A stretch of DNA of 64,000 nucleotides from Eleusine coracana subsp. coracana (taxonomy: Eukaryota; Streptophyta; Magnoliopsida; Poales; Poaceae): assembly GCA_032690845.1 (NCBI GenBank), contig CM064424.1, positions 36,159,511 to 36,223,510 on the forward strand, read 5' to 3'. Shown piece after piece: positions 1-11,205 of this stretch. Within the stretch, counting starts at the first letter, position 1, and every line of letters begins with the position of its first letter. The position numbers were made by a program, and so were the translations under genes. The notes below the pieces were generated by a model, which saw nothing but the letters and a program-made list of their open reading frames with translations, did not search any database and was not told the DNA's origin.

Positions 1-934
1 TGCAATTCTAAAATAAACATTCATAATAGGAGCAAGATGCGTCAAGGACACTTGCCTTCGTCCTGCACAGGTTGCTTCTCAAGCACTTCAAATTCTTGCT
101 CTTGAAGATCCTCGTACAACGATCCTTGCGTGTAGTCTTTACGCGTAACAATATCGACACAAGCAATTGCACACAAATCAATACACAGCCATGCAATAGT
201 GGAAAAATCAATACGAGAATGCAATGATTTCATAGGTTATGTTTCTACGAGGATTTTGGTGCAAGAATCACCCAAGTTAGAGGGATCAAAAGATATGCAA
301 GGTTAAAACTCCAAGGACTATAGCTGCGCACAGACAGTGCAAAACATATGTGCGCATTTCCAGTGATTGGCTTTGGTTCTCAAGGAATAATTTGAACAAA
401 AATATTCCTAGTGATGTGGAACATGTGAAACGTAAGGTGAATTGGTTCAAAAGTCACCTATACTGGAGATTGATTAGCCGCACCATGGTGAGATCGTACA
501 ACGGTAGATTGAGCATGGATCACGTTCCTCGTTGCACCAGGGCCGTTCTAGGAGAACCCTGTGGTGGAGATGATCAAAAGAACCTGGAACATAACTAGGA
601 GTGGTGGTTGTATCAAGAACATCTCTGAATTAGGAGAAACGGTGATGTTTTTTCTGTCATGTGTGCTGGATTCGCCCAGATCAGGGAGAAGCTGCCATTG
701 TGATGCAGATCCTGGAGGCATACAACATCCAATGGTGCTGAATTTTGTATATGTTGTAGAGGACATCTGGGCGCACCTCCATGTAAAATTTGGCGGCATT
801 TGGATGAGTGGATCACTAGAAATGCCAAAGCCAACTGTCAGAACTGTTGTTGGACGTGAGGGCAGGGTGGCGTGGCGGCAGCCTGGCGGCTTGGTGAGGG
901 ATTGAGGGGGTGGGATTTTGTGGGAGGGGGCTGG

Positions 935-942
935 TATTTATA
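935..942 (-). promoter_or_regulatory. TATA box of L LTR copy 1
   Basis: TATAAATA on the minus strand within a GC-rich flank. The same octamer is at 13969-13976 and 33394-33401 in the other two LTRs. It places the palindromic array in U3, upstream of transcription. Confidence 0.65.
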
Positions 943-1061
943 GGAGGGGTGAGGGCAGGTGGGGTGACAATATGACAAGGAAATCAAGAGGAATAAATGC
1001 ATTTATTGGAGGCAAACATTGAAGACATAGGAAATATGGAAAGGAAATTATTCTCTTGTTC

Positions 1062-1323
1062 TTTCCTTTTGAATATTTATGGAAGGTGTGGTTTTCTTTC
1101 CATAGAAATGTTTATGGAAGGTGGGGTTTTCTTTCCATAGAAATGTTTATGGAAGGTGGGTTTTCTTTCCATAGAAATGTTTATGGAAGGTGGGTTTATT
1201 TCCGTAGAAATGTTTATGGAAGGAGAAGTTTCTTTCCATAGGAATGTTTATGGAAAGAGGGGTTTCTTTCCATAGAGATGATTATGGAAGGTGGGTTTAT
1301 TTTCATAGAAAGGTTTATGGAAT
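1062..1323 (-). repeat. U3 tandem array of palindromic units, L LTR 1
   Basis: Eight head-to-tail units of about 33-36 bp share the core TTCCATA, a spacer of about 8 nt (GAAATGTT) and TATGGAA, so each unit is itself an inverted repeat. The array lies just upstream of the TATA box in the element's orientation. That position suggests an enhancer-like repeat; the function is inferred. Confidence 0.75.
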
Positions 1324-1823
1324 GACATGCAAACATGGAAGGTATTACGTCTTGGTACAACCATGAGGTAGGTAAAATGAATGAGGATGAAAATGAGTCT
1401 AGATGCATTAAGGCGTGTAGGTGAAATATTTGATGAACAAAGATACAATGTGATGAATTAGGTTTCGAAGTCGATGTTCAACGATGCATACACGTGAGTC
1501 AATGAGCCATAGATAGTTGAGCCCCATTTTAAAACAGAATGTAGATTTATAAAATTTTATTGAAAAGATTTCAATTTTCTTAAATTAACATGGAACCCAG
1601 AAATGACAAACTATTGAAATCAAATAAAATAAAATACTTTTACTTATCTAAAAAGGTTTTGGTTCAAAACTAAAAACTTTTGTGACATAGAGCAATTTCT
1701 TCAACCCAATAAAGTTTTTGTAAAGTTGTAAAGTTTCTTATAAATAGTTTCAAAATTTGAGAAATCCAATATATTGTTTGAAAGCAGTTCACATTCAAAA
1801 ATGGGAAATTTTGGGATGTGACA

Positions 1824-2030
1824 ATCTACCCCCCTTAACAGGAATCTCACCCCGAGATTCAGAGAGAATGGGTTAAGATGACTGGATAGGAGAGCAATGA
1901 GAGGATCAAGATATAGAGACATAAAAGATAAAAGACAAGGTTGAAATTAATCTTATATGGGTTAATGGATCACACTATATGCATCAAGGATGATAGATAC
2001 ATTTCAAGGATGAAATGATGGTCAAGGAAG
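1824..2030 (-). other. L internal copy 1, purine-tract side, with pre-PPT hairpin
   Basis: The first bases (complement of AAGGGGGGTAGAT) are the polypurine tract. An 8-bp inverted repeat, GAATCTCA / CCC / CGAGATTC with one mismatch, lies at 1842-1860, 18 nt from the LTR. The segment continues at 11161 after the Athila insertion. The uninterrupted counterpart at 14854-15060 supplies the empty site. Confidence 0.85.
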
Positions 2031-3143
2031 TGTTGGTGGTTTCTAGATGCCTATTTTATCTACCAAAAAGGGATGTTTTGTGTCTTAATGTGGTGGTTTG
2101 AACTAACAATTAACCCCATATTTGCATATATTTGCAGTTGTTCTATTTTAGATGTAATCGCAGGAAACAGGCGTAAAACAGGGCAATTATGGATAAAGGA
2201 CTAAAGAGCAACGAAGATGGGCCAGATGCGGTGCCGCACCGATCGGCTCCAATGCTGCGCCGATCGGCGCGGGAGGAAAAGATGACAAAAACAAGCCCAA
2301 GTCCGAGAAAGATGAAGGTCTAGCCTAGTATGAGTCAGAGTCGGTGGAAGTTGACCTAATCCCGTCGAGTATAAAAGGAAGATAATTATCAAGAGCCAAG
2401 GACGTCAATCGGGACGAGCACTAGACCGACAATCGCGAGAATTAGTTGTTGGAACTAGGATTCTAGGATATTGGCGGTGGAGGTTGGTCAACACCAACGA
2501 GATCCACCAGAAGGGAGGTTGCACCAATCAGCACGACGCTTGTGCCGATCAGCTCATGCGTATTCTAGCGCTATTTCTCATCCCTCTGCTATGTCTAGCG
2601 GAAGGATGAGTGAGTAGTCTCATATTTTCTTCTCCGGTGAGGGGATCTGGTCATGTAACTCTCATACTTATTGATACTCTCTTGATGAATTTAATCTATG
2701 TGATGAACTCAATTGCATATCTATCTATCCTTTTCATTAGTGTATTGGCCAATACACTTTTGCCCATTACATAGTGCAAGACACCAGTGGGGAGCTAATA
2801 GTCTCTGTAGTGACAGCCGGGGTGAATGAAACCACAATGTCTTGTAGAATATTAGAGTCATCACTCGAGTTGATAAGAATAATGTTGCATGCTAGTGAAC
2901 CAATCCTAAGGAGAGAATCCTTCATTATTCTATTACCTCTTCAATAACATTCACCTTCCACTCTCTCACCGTCATCATTCACACCAACCAAACTCATTGC
3001 AATTTGTTAGTAACCCTTTAATAGTAATAGTTCCACTCATTCCTTGTGGATTCGATAACCTTTGAATACTCTGAGGGAAAAAGAGCCACAACTGTACACC
3101 GTCCTCTTGTGGTATATAAGTGGGTGTGTAGTTACGACTAACA
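2031..3143 (+). repeat. Athila 5' LTR
   Basis: It begins TGTTGGTGG and ends CTAACA. It has the same length as the 3' LTR at 10043-11155. Copies of the CCGATCGG palindrome lie upstream of the TATA box (2239-2246, 2260-2267), and a related hairpin module lies at 2521-2560. Confidence 0.95.
2370..2377 (+). promoter_or_regulatory. TATA box of Athila 5' LTR
   Basis: TATAAAAG. The counterpart in the 3' LTR is at 10382-10389. It divides the LTR into U3 (about 340 bp) and a long R-U5. Confidence 0.7.
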
Positions 3144-3155
3144 AGCTCTATTTTC

Positions 3156-3175
3156 TGGTGCCGTTGCCAAGGAAC
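3156..3175 (+). promoter_or_regulatory. Athila primer-binding site (tRNA-Asp type)
   Basis: The sequence TGGTGCCGTTGCCAAGGAAC lies 12 nt after the 5' LTR. It matches the usual Athila/Tat primer site TGGCGCCGTTGCCGGGGA apart from C-to-T and G-to-A changes. Confidence 0.8.
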
Positions 3176-3266
3176 AAGCCAGTTCTTTTACTATTAATAT
3201 TTTACTAACGTCTAATCCTCTCTTTTCTAGTTGTTTTTGTTTTTGTGTTTTGTGTGAATTTTTAGG

Positions 3267-4456
3267 ATGAGTACAATAGGACCTTCTTCGATGCTCAGGG
3301 AGCTTTCTCTACCATCCTTAGACGTGTTGGTGCCTCAATCCTCAAACGAGAAGGCCACAACCTCCTCATATGTGTTGAACCCCATTATCATTAGCATGGC
3401 CGAAGCGAACAAGTTCTTTGGAGCGAAAGAGGACAACCCGTATACTCACTTACAAGATTTGGAGACACTTTGCCAAACATTCCATCATGAAGGAGTGGCT
3501 CAGGATCTTTACGGATGGCTGCTTTTCCCATTCTCTTTGGGAGGAAAATTCAAAGATTGGCACAAGGCAGCATCTCGAGAAGCAAAAGGTAAGTGGAATG
3601 AGTTAGTTGGAAATTTTTGTTTCCACTATTTTCTGTTGCCAAAGGTGTAGAAGTTGAGAAGAGAGGTGGTGAACTTCTTACAAAAAAATAAAGAATCTCT
3701 CATGAAAGCTTGGACGTGTTTTCAAACATTGTTGAAACAAGGACCTGACCTCGCCATTGATGAGAATATGTGTGCTCAAACCTTCTACATGTCCATAAAC
3801 AAGGCATCGAGGATGCATTTGGACGGATCGGCCGTAGGAAGTTTTCTGAGATTGACAACCAAGGTAGGGATCAAATTGTTAGGTAAAATTGGCGAGAATG
3901 AAGCTTTGCACAAGCATTGGGAAGAATATCTAGAACCAACTCGGCGATGCCCAGAAGTTATGCGGAAGGAAGAGTCGTTGGCTGAACAGATCTTGATGTC
4001 CGAGAGCAGAGCAATGATTACTTCAGAGCAATTCGAAGAAATAGAGCCCATCAAACCCGTCTCAGTGGATCTGACGTGTGCGCCAATCGGTGTAGTGGTG
4101 ACGATAGGAGAATCGACCGCCTTGATGACTCCGTCAAGTTGCACGGAATATACCAAGATAAAGCTACGATTCTGGACAACCACCTGAAGGAATTTGAAGG
4201 CAACTTTGCCAAACCAAAGGGGGATAGAACATTGGCGAATGCTAAACCACTTGATGAATTTGAGCCGATGGACTGGATTCCTATTGATTTTTCACAAGAG
4301 TTGTTCAATATGAGAAGATCCTTCAGTCCGCAAGACGCTTCCAAAGCCAGAATTGAGTATAATTTCCCAAGTAATCACCTCAAGTCGGAAATTTTTGATC
4401 AAGAGATTATTGGGAGAGTTTTAGGGAAGCTTTCCAAGGATGATATAGAGCTTTGA
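3267..4456 (+). pseudogene. gag: Athila gag (capsid-like), broken
   Basis: Gag would form the virus-like particle and package element RNA. The start is the first ATG after the primer site. An open frame runs to a TAG at 3648-3650, continues in the same frame to 4187, then shifts by one frame somewhere in 4077-4150 and ends at 4456. The gag core (FGAKEDNPYTHLQDLETLC, later FSLGGKFKDWH) is the helical domain typical of gypsy gag. I saw no clear zinc knuckle, so that segment may be lost or diverged. There is one stop and one frameshift over about 400 codons. Confidence 0.75.
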
Positions 4457-4500
4457 TGGAACAGAGGTGAAACAAGCAAAGAGATTGCTAGACAGTTGCT

Positions 4501-4910
4501 TTGAGCCATCCCCCTATGAAGGATTATGCTGTAGGTCTCGCTGAAGAGGAAGAAGAAGAACCGTACATACCATGTGAGATATCGGGGAAGAAATTTCCGA
4601 AAGCCTTGTGTGACTTTGGTTCCCGTGTCAGCTTGATGACTTACGATGCATTCATGGCACACCTTATGGAACTCAACAGCGGCTGATGGGGACTGAACTT
4701 GAGCTCATCATGGCGGATGGAAGAAAGACCAAGCCACCGGGAGTAATCAGGAATGTTGAAATTGAGATCAGCTCAAAAACAATGCCAGTAGATTTCTTTG
4801 TTCTAGACAATAAGGAAACTGGGGTTGAAGATATCATTCTAGGAAGGTTGTTCTTAAGATTATTACAAGCTATTCTAGATGTGGGAAAGGTCAAATTACA
4901 CTACGCCTAG
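4501..4910 (+). pseudogene. Athila aspartic protease, broken
   Basis: This retropepsin-type protease would cut the Gag-Pol polyprotein. The active-site region reads ALCDFGSRVSLM, with the catalytic Asp at 4612-4614; Athila proteases usually have DLGA here, so the residues after the Asp are altered. A second block in a different frame from 4686 (VEDIILGRLFLR) matches the C-terminal retropepsin strand (usually ILGRPFL). The reading frame breaks at about 4680. Confidence 0.7.
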
Positions 4911-5063
4911 GAGAGGAAGAAGTGCAATTTCAATTTAATGATCCATCTCATCAAGACCCTTCTTGCTGTCAAGAATTATACCCAGAGAAAGGCGAGAAGA
5001 TAGGGATGGATATGGGAGACCCACTGGACCGCATCCTGCACAGAACTGACAAGCATACTGCCA

Positions 5064-5161
5064 GCGCCGATTGACGTGATGCTTGCGTCAATCGGCTCAA
5101 CCAGGAAAATCCCGCCAATCGACACGATGCTTGCGCCGATCGGCTCAACCAGGAAAATCCT
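5064..5161 (+). repeat. Tandem 49-bp hairpin module inside Athila pol
   Basis: Two adjacent units of about 49 bp end in GGCTCAACCAGGAAAATCC. The first forms a perfect 11-bp stem: GCCGATTGACG, 8-9 nt loop, CGTCAATCGGC. Related modules occur in the LTRs (2521-2560, 10533-10570) and the third ORF (9441-9480). Confidence 0.7.
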
Positions 5162-6701
5162 GATTTTGAACCTCTCGGGGAGCTAGATCCAGATGAAGCA
5201 CTAGAAGTAGAACAGAAGGAACTTCCGAAGGAGCTACGCTATGAATATTTAGAGAAGAATAGAACATATCCAGTTATTGTGAACAACACCCTGACAAAAG
5301 AAGAAACAGAGAAGCTGCTTATTGTGCTCAAAAAGTATAAGAAAGCCACTGGTTACACATTGGATGACATCAAGGGAATCAGCCCCGCATTTGGCACCCA
5401 CAAGATTAACTTGGAGGAGAATGCTAAACCAGTGGTTGAAGGGATGTGAAGGTTGAAGGAATCAATGAAGCCAGTGGTTAAAAAGGAGATTTTGAAGCTG
5501 CTTAATGCATGTATGATCTACCATGTTGCTTATAGTGAATGGGTTAGTCCAGTACATTATGTGCCTAAGAAAGGAGGATTGACAGTAGTGCCTAATGAGA
5601 ACAATGAGTTGATCCCTCAAACGACTATAACTGGATGGAGAATGTGCATAGATTACAGAAGTTTGAATAAGGTGACGAAGAAAGATCACTATCCTCTTCC
5701 GTTCATTGACGAGATGCTTGAAAGGTTAGCAAAGAATTCATACTTTTGTTATTTGGATGGATATAGTGGACTCTTTCAAATACCAGTAAGACCAGAAGAT
5801 CAGCTAGAAAACTAGTTTTACTTGCCCTTTTGGGACATATGCATATAGAAGGATGACATTTGGCCTTTGCAACGCGCCCTCCACATTTCAAAGATGCATG
5901 AATGCAATATTCGCTGAATTCATAGAAGATATTATGGAGGTATTTATAAATGACTTCTCCGTGCATGGTGCTGATTTTGATAGTGGTTTGGAGAATTTGG
6001 AGAAGGTTTTGAAAAGGTGTGTTGAATGCGACTTAGTTCTTAATTGGGAGAAGTGTCACTTCATGGTAAAAGAAGGGATAGTACTTGGTCATGTCATATC
6101 TAATAGAGGGATAGAGGTTGATACAGCGAAGGTATCTACAGTTGAGAAATTACCTCCCCCTACTAATCTTACAACTTTGAGGAGTTTTCTTGGACATGCC
6201 AACTTCTATCACAGATTTGTTAAGAATTATTTAAAGATCGCTAAGCCCATGACACAATTGTTGAAGCAAGATACAAAATTTGTCATGGATGATGAGAGAT
6301 TCTCTGCCTTCAGAAGATTAAAGGAAGCTCTATGCTCTGCACCCATTATGCAGCCACCTGATTGGAGTTTACCTTTTGAAATTATGTGTGATGCAAGTGA
6401 CTATGCATTTGGAGCTGTTCTTGGACAACAGAAGGAAGGTAAAGTGCATGCTATTTATTATGCTAGTAAAACTTTGAATGAGACGCAGATCAATTATACA
6501 ACAACTGAGAAAGAGATGTTAGCTGTTATATTTGCTTTTGAGAAGTTTAGATCCTACATTCTAAATTCTAAGATGATTGTATATACTGATCATGCTACTA
6601 TAAGATACTTGGTTTCAAAGAAGGAGTCTAAGCCTCGGTCAATGCAATGGGTATTGATGCTACAAGAATTTGATTTGGAGATAAGTGATAGAAAGGAGTA
6701 G
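5162..6701 (+). pseudogene. pol: Athila reverse transcriptase-RNase H, broken
   Basis: RT and RNase H would copy element RNA to DNA. Frame 1 holds the connector and RT N-terminus (WVSPVHYVPKKGG, WRMCIDYRSLNKVT), with a TGA at 5447-5449. The frame shifts near 5812. From 5853 the palm continues, but the catalytic YxDD box reads VFINDF: the first catalytic Asp is Asn (codon 5949-5951, a G-to-A change). The RT connection and RNase H follow, with CDASDYAFGAVLG, TTTEKEMLAV and YTDHATIRYL. The enzyme would be inactive even if the frame were open. Confidence 0.88.
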
Positions 6702-6761
6702 AAAATTCTGTAGCAGATCATTTATCTCGTCTTGAATCATCATCAATTGAGCCAATAAGAG

Positions 6762-8760
6762 ATGAAATGCAACAAGAGCAGTTGTTTGCCGCATTTGATC
6801 GTAGATACTTGGATGATGGACATTATCAAAGGTTTCAAGGGACAAACTGATCTGATGAACAAGAACACAAGGAAAAGAGTTAAGAGTGAAATGAGAAAAT
6901 TTATATGGGCCGACCCATACTTGTATAGGTATTGTGAGGATGGAGCAGTACGGAGATGTGTACCCAGAGAAGAAAGAGCGAGCATTTTAGCAAAGTGTCA
7001 TTCTTCGGATTATAGGGGACATTATGGCTACTTCAGAACATAGGCAAAGGTATGGGCAAGTGGATTCTATTGGCCTACTATGCATGAAGATGCGAAAAGG
7101 TATGTTGCAACATGCGCTCAATGCCAATGAATAGGGAATGTTAATAGTAGGAATGCAATGCCTCTTAAGTACAATCTTCAAGTCGATATCTTTGATGTTT
7201 GGGGTATGGATTTTATGGGACCCTTTGTGAATTCCCATGGTTTCGGGTACATATTGGTCGTAGTTGATTATGTCTCCAAGTGGGTCAAAGCAATGGCATG
7301 CAAGGCCAATACTACAAGAGAATCAAGGAGTATACTTCAGGAGCAGATATTTTCTAGGTATGGAGTACCGAGGATAATAATTATAGATGGAGGATCCCAT
7401 TTTATAGGAGGAGAATTTACTAGGTTTTTAACTAAATGATAGGTGTAGAGTGCCCGATCTTTCGGCGAGTGTAGATAACTTCGATTCGGTGGATGTCGAC
7501 CCTCACGATCCGACTACGACGAGCAAGCCCGAAGCGCCAATGCAATCGCTGAACCAACTTCCGGAGGATATTAACCTTGCGGTAAACAAGATCAACCTGA
7601 TCACGAGGATCAATTCTTACGCGCAATCGAAGAACGAGCAAGAATTAGAGGCGAGCAATCTGATGTATTGCACGAAGGTGGAGTTCTAAATTCACGTCGA
7701 GAGACGGATGAATAGCTAAGCTAATCTTAAAACAAAACTCAAAGATTACAAGGGGCGCAACCCTTGACTAAATAGGGGGAGCGCGGCATCTAGGGCCGGC
7801 TGAAGTAGAGAGGCGTGCGGTGGAGAGGTAGTCGCGCGACTTGGGCTACTTGGGCCTTCGCGGGCGTCATCCTGGGCCGTCGTTCCTTAGCATCAAAACC
7901 ATCTTCAATTCCTGGGCTCGAGCTCTAGTGATTGGGCCCTTGTACGTCGTCGTCTCGTCGGAAGATGGGTCCATAACTTGAGAAGGCGCAACGACGAGAG
8001 GTGGAGGCGTGACAACTTGGTTTGGCGCGCCGTCTTCCGTCGTTGTTGTTCGTATGTCGTTGATGTCCTCATCACTAAATCTGGAGTTGAGCATAGAATT
8101 GGAACAGCCTACCATCCTCAGATGTATGGACAAGCAGAAACGTCAAATAAGCAATTAAAGGGTATTCTGTAGAAGATTGTTACAAAGGAAGGAAAAGATT
8201 GGGCCATGAAGCTTAATGGAGCGTTATGGGCATATAAGACGGCATTCAAGACACCAATTGGTATGACACCATATCAGTTCGTCTATGGGAAATCATGTCA
8301 CCTACCGGTGCAATTGGAACAAAAGGCTTATTGGGCTATAAAGGAAATGAATTTGGATCTTGATGCCGCCGGAGTGAAAAGAAAGATGCAAATAAGCGAA
8401 TTGGAAGAGATGCGATTGCGTGCATATGAAAACGCGGCCATATACAAGGAGAAGACAAAGAAGTGGTACGATAAGAAGCTTTTGAAGAAGGAATTCAAGG
8501 AAGGAGATTGGGTGCTTCTATTTAATTCACGATTCAGATTATTTGGTAAAGGCAAACTGCAAAGCAAATGGGAGGGACCTTATCTTGTGAATATGGTGTT
8601 ACCTTCGGGAGCTATAATCATAATGGATGGCACGAGAAACAAGTACACGATGAATGGACAATATCTAAAGGTATATCTAGAACCCAACACATTTGAATTA
8701 AAATCTTTTGATGTGTATTTCACTGCTTATTGCATTGTGTGGTCGAGCTTAACAACGTAA
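6762..8760 (+). pseudogene. Athila integrase, interrupted by a solo LTR
   Basis: Integrase inserts the cDNA into chromosomes. The N-terminal zinc-binding region (CHSSDYRGHYGYFRT, CAQCQ) contains a TAG at 7041. The core keeps its Asp residues in WGMDFMGPF and in IDGGSHF, and the Glu in GQAETSNKQ. Between the second Asp and the Glu the gene is split by the 638-bp insertion at 7437-8074. The frames on the two sides are offset exactly as expected for that insertion plus its 5-bp duplication. The C-terminal GKLQSKWEGPYLV module is intact to about 8700. Confidence 0.87.
7437..8074 (-). mobile_element. CRM-like solo LTR inside Athila integrase
   Basis: A 638-bp TG...CA segment is flanked by CTAAA at 7432-7436 and 8075-8079 and has no internal region, so it is a solo LTR. 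On the minus strand it begins TGATGAGGACATC. A coding tail there (DEDIND..., KGPITRARAQEL) runs open to about 7867. From memory, centromeric CRM/CRR chromoviruses start their LTR with a near-identical sequence and extend the polyprotein into the 3' LTR, so CRM is my preferred family. The solo-LTR call is firm; the lineage is tentative. Confidence 0.7.
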
Positions 8761-9079
8761 AACAAAAGCTCTGTATGTATTTTGATTTCTGTGATTTTTC
8801 TGTTTCTGATTTGGTAATTTAGTGTTCCGCGCCAATCGGTGTGGTAGAGTCTTTTTCGTTTGTGATTCGGTTTTGGACCTTGCCATTTTAACTCGTTAAA
8901 TTCCATGAATAAGAGATAGAGTCTTAGTCCAATTAGAAATTAAGGGATATAAATATGAGAGGACAGCAAACCCATGGACCAACTCGCATTACATCATCAA
9001 CAGAACAAAACCCTAACAGCAGAAGCGATGGAAGGCGGCGTATCGGGCAGCAACCAAGGCGGCACCGATCGGCGTGAAG
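8761..9079 (+). other. Athila spacer between integrase and third ORF
   Basis: AT-rich non-coding spacer. One GCGCCAATCGG motif lies at about 8827. I see no gene, promoter or insertion here. Confidence 0.6.
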
Positions 9080-9646
9080 ATGGCTGAATTTATTGATCTA
9101 ATGGCTCTGCCAAGTAAAGACGAAGAGCCAACTGCAAAGAATAAGACTATACCAGAGGTTCGCAGATCCGCTAGACTATCGGGTAAGCCAATTCAAAAGT
9201 ATTCTGAATGAGATAGCGACTTTGATCCGTCCTACTATTTGGAAACTTTGAGTGGTGATCCTAGTATGTCTCGATATCTTGGTGATGATTCTGATATGCG
9301 AAGAAGCTTTGGTAGTCCTAAGTTTGAAAATTGGGGAACACCTGCGGAATGCAGTAATGACAGGGCAGCAGAAACTTCAACGAGAGTTAATGGTAATGCA
9401 GTGGGAGGCGGAGGAAGTCGCAATGGGGAAAGAACACCACTGCACCAATCGGCTCAGCCATTGTGCGGATTAGCTCAGAGGAGTTTGAACAGTGCCTCCC
9501 CTTATAGCATTGAAAATCATAACCTGCAACCGCCCGCTTGTTGTCCTATCTGCCGAAGAAACATTGAGCGCTTGTATCTAGACAGAGATCGTGCTTACAG
9601 GCATCAAAGGATGTGGATCACAGAATCCAGGATACAATTGAGATGA
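9080..9646 (+). pseudogene. Athila third ORF (env position), unknown function
   Basis: An ORF of 188 codons lies between integrase and the 3' LTR, where Athila elements carry an envelope-like or accessory gene. The start ATG at 9080 is chosen because the frame is shared with the longer segment after 9239. A single TGA (9209-9211) interrupts it, consistent with a CGA-to-TGA change. The product is hydrophilic, with a basic stretch (VRRSARLSGK), a Gly/Asn-rich middle and a CCPICRRN cysteine cluster near the C-terminus. There is no signal peptide or membrane segment, so nothing supports an envelope role. I do not recognise the family. Confidence 0.5.
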
Positions 9647-10042
9647 ACGAAGAGGACTACACTTTTCTCACAAGGAATATAAGATGAATTTTCCGAGTCT
9701 TGAACAGGCATGGTCTGCATGATTAGTGTGTTGAGTTTCTTCTCTTGAAATCAGGACATTGCAAATTTTGAGTGTGGGGGAAGGACTTTGCCATTAGTCA
9801 TAGTTTTTAAGTGTTTTGGAGTCTAGTTTCTCATTTATTTTTCTTATGAGTGTTTATTTAAGTTTGTGTGTGTGCTTAAGAGAGTCATGAGTCATGTTGA
9901 GAGTTGCTTCAAGGTCTTTTACGTAGTTTGAATTGTTGCATTGTCTTTAATAAAGTTAGTGTCAATTGTCAAATTGAAAGTCTCCCATACTATTTGATTT
10001 TGTATTGCTCGAGGACTAGCAATGATTTGAGTGTGGGAGAAC
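9647..10042 (+). promoter_or_regulatory. Athila 3' region with pre-PPT hairpin and purine tract
   Basis: A non-coding T-rich region ends in an inverted repeat at 10004-10023: ATTGCTCG, loop AGGA, CTAGCAAT, with one mismatch. The purine tract GAGTGTGGGAGA follows. The hairpin ends 19 nt before the 3' LTR. Confidence 0.75.
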
Positions 10043-11155
10043 TGTTGATAGTTTCTAGATGCCTATTTTATCTACCAAAAAGGGATGTTTTGCGTCTTAA
10101 TTTGGTGGTTTGGAGTAACAATTAACCCCATATTTGCATATATTTGTAGTTGTTCTATTTTGGATGTAATCATAGGAAATAGGTGTAAAATAGGACAATT
10201 ATGGATAAAGGACTAAACAACAATGAAGATGGGCCAGATGCGGTGCCGAGCCGATCGGCTCTAATGCCGCGTCGATCGGCACGGGAGGAAAAGATGACGA
10301 AAACAAGCCCAAGTCCGAGAAACATGAAGGCCCAGCCCAGTATAAGTCAGAGTCAGTGGAAGTTGACCTAATCCTGTCGAGTATAAAAGGAAGATAATTA
10401 TTAAGAGCCAAGGACGTCAATCGGGACGAGGACCAGAACGACAATCGTGAGAATCAGTTGTTAGAACTAGGGTTCTAGGATATTGGTGGCAGAGGTTGGT
10501 CAACATCGACGAGATCCACCAGAAGGGAGGTCGCGCGGATTGGCAAAATGCTTGCGCCGATCGGCTCGTGCACATTCCAGCGCTATTTCTCATCCCTCTG
10601 CTATGTCTAGCGAAAGAGTGAGTGAGTAGTCTCATATTCTCTTCTCTGGTGAGGGGATCTGGTCATGTAACTCTCATACTTATTGATACTCTCTCGATGA
10701 ATTTAATCTATGTGATCAACTCAATTGCATATCTATCTATCCTTTTCATTAGTGTATAGGCCAATACACTTTTGCCCATTATATAGTGCAAGAAACCTGT
10801 GGGGAGCTAATAGCCTCTATTGTGACAGCCGGGGTGAACGAAACCACCATGTCTTATAGAATATTAGAGTCATCACTCGAGTTGATAAGAATAAGGTTGC
10901 ATGCTAGTGAACCAATCCTAAGGAGAGAATCCTTAATTATCCTATTACCTCTTCAATAACATTCACCTTCCACTCTCTCACCGTCATCATTCACACCAAC
11001 CAAACTCATTGCAATTTGTTAGTAACCATTTAATAGAAATAGTTCCGATCGTTCCTTGTGGATTTGATAACCTTGGAATACTCTAAGGGAAAAAGAGCTA
11101 CAACTGTACACCGTCCTCTTGCGGTATATAAGTGGGTGCATAGTTACGACCAATA
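10043..11155 (+). repeat. Athila 3' LTR
   Basis: It begins TGTTGATAG and ends CCAATA, so the canonical terminal CA has decayed. It is 1113 bp like its partner and carries the TATA box (10382-10389) and palindromes in the same places. Confidence 0.95.
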
Positions 11156-11205
11156 GGAAGCTAGGCACAAAGTAACCTATATCACACAAAGCAAACATAC
11201 ACGAC

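Larger units (their letters stand above)
1..1823 (-). repeat. L LTR copy 1 (truncated by window start)
   Basis: Base 1 corresponds to base 13031 of the second LTR, so about 1.28 kb of this copy is missing to the left. It ends at TGTGACA (1817-1823), beside the purine tract of internal copy 1. It contains a TATA box and the eight-unit palindromic array described separately. Confidence 0.9.
2031..11155 (+). mobile_element. Athila-lineage Ty3/gypsy retrotransposon, degenerate
   Basis: Two 1113-bp LTRs flank a tRNA-Asp-type primer site, gag, protease, RT, RNase H, integrase, a third small ORF and a purine tract. The duplication GGAAG is at 2026-2030 and 11156-11160, and the unoccupied site survives at about 15056-15060 in the second L internal copy. 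The RT sequence (GLCNAPSTFQRCM, then LNWEKCHFMV) is of Athila type. All genes are disabled by stops, frameshifts and a solo LTR at 7437-8074. Confidence 0.95.

Noticed and set aside
7450..7689. A gene starting MPDLSASVDNF inside the Athila integrase
   Set aside because: It lies entirely within the solo LTR, antisense to the LTR's own coding tail; no domain.
8946..9078. A short ORF starting at about 9027 (MEGGVSGSNQ...) as a separate gene
   Set aside because: Only about 19 codons, overlapping the start of the third Athila ORF; no support.
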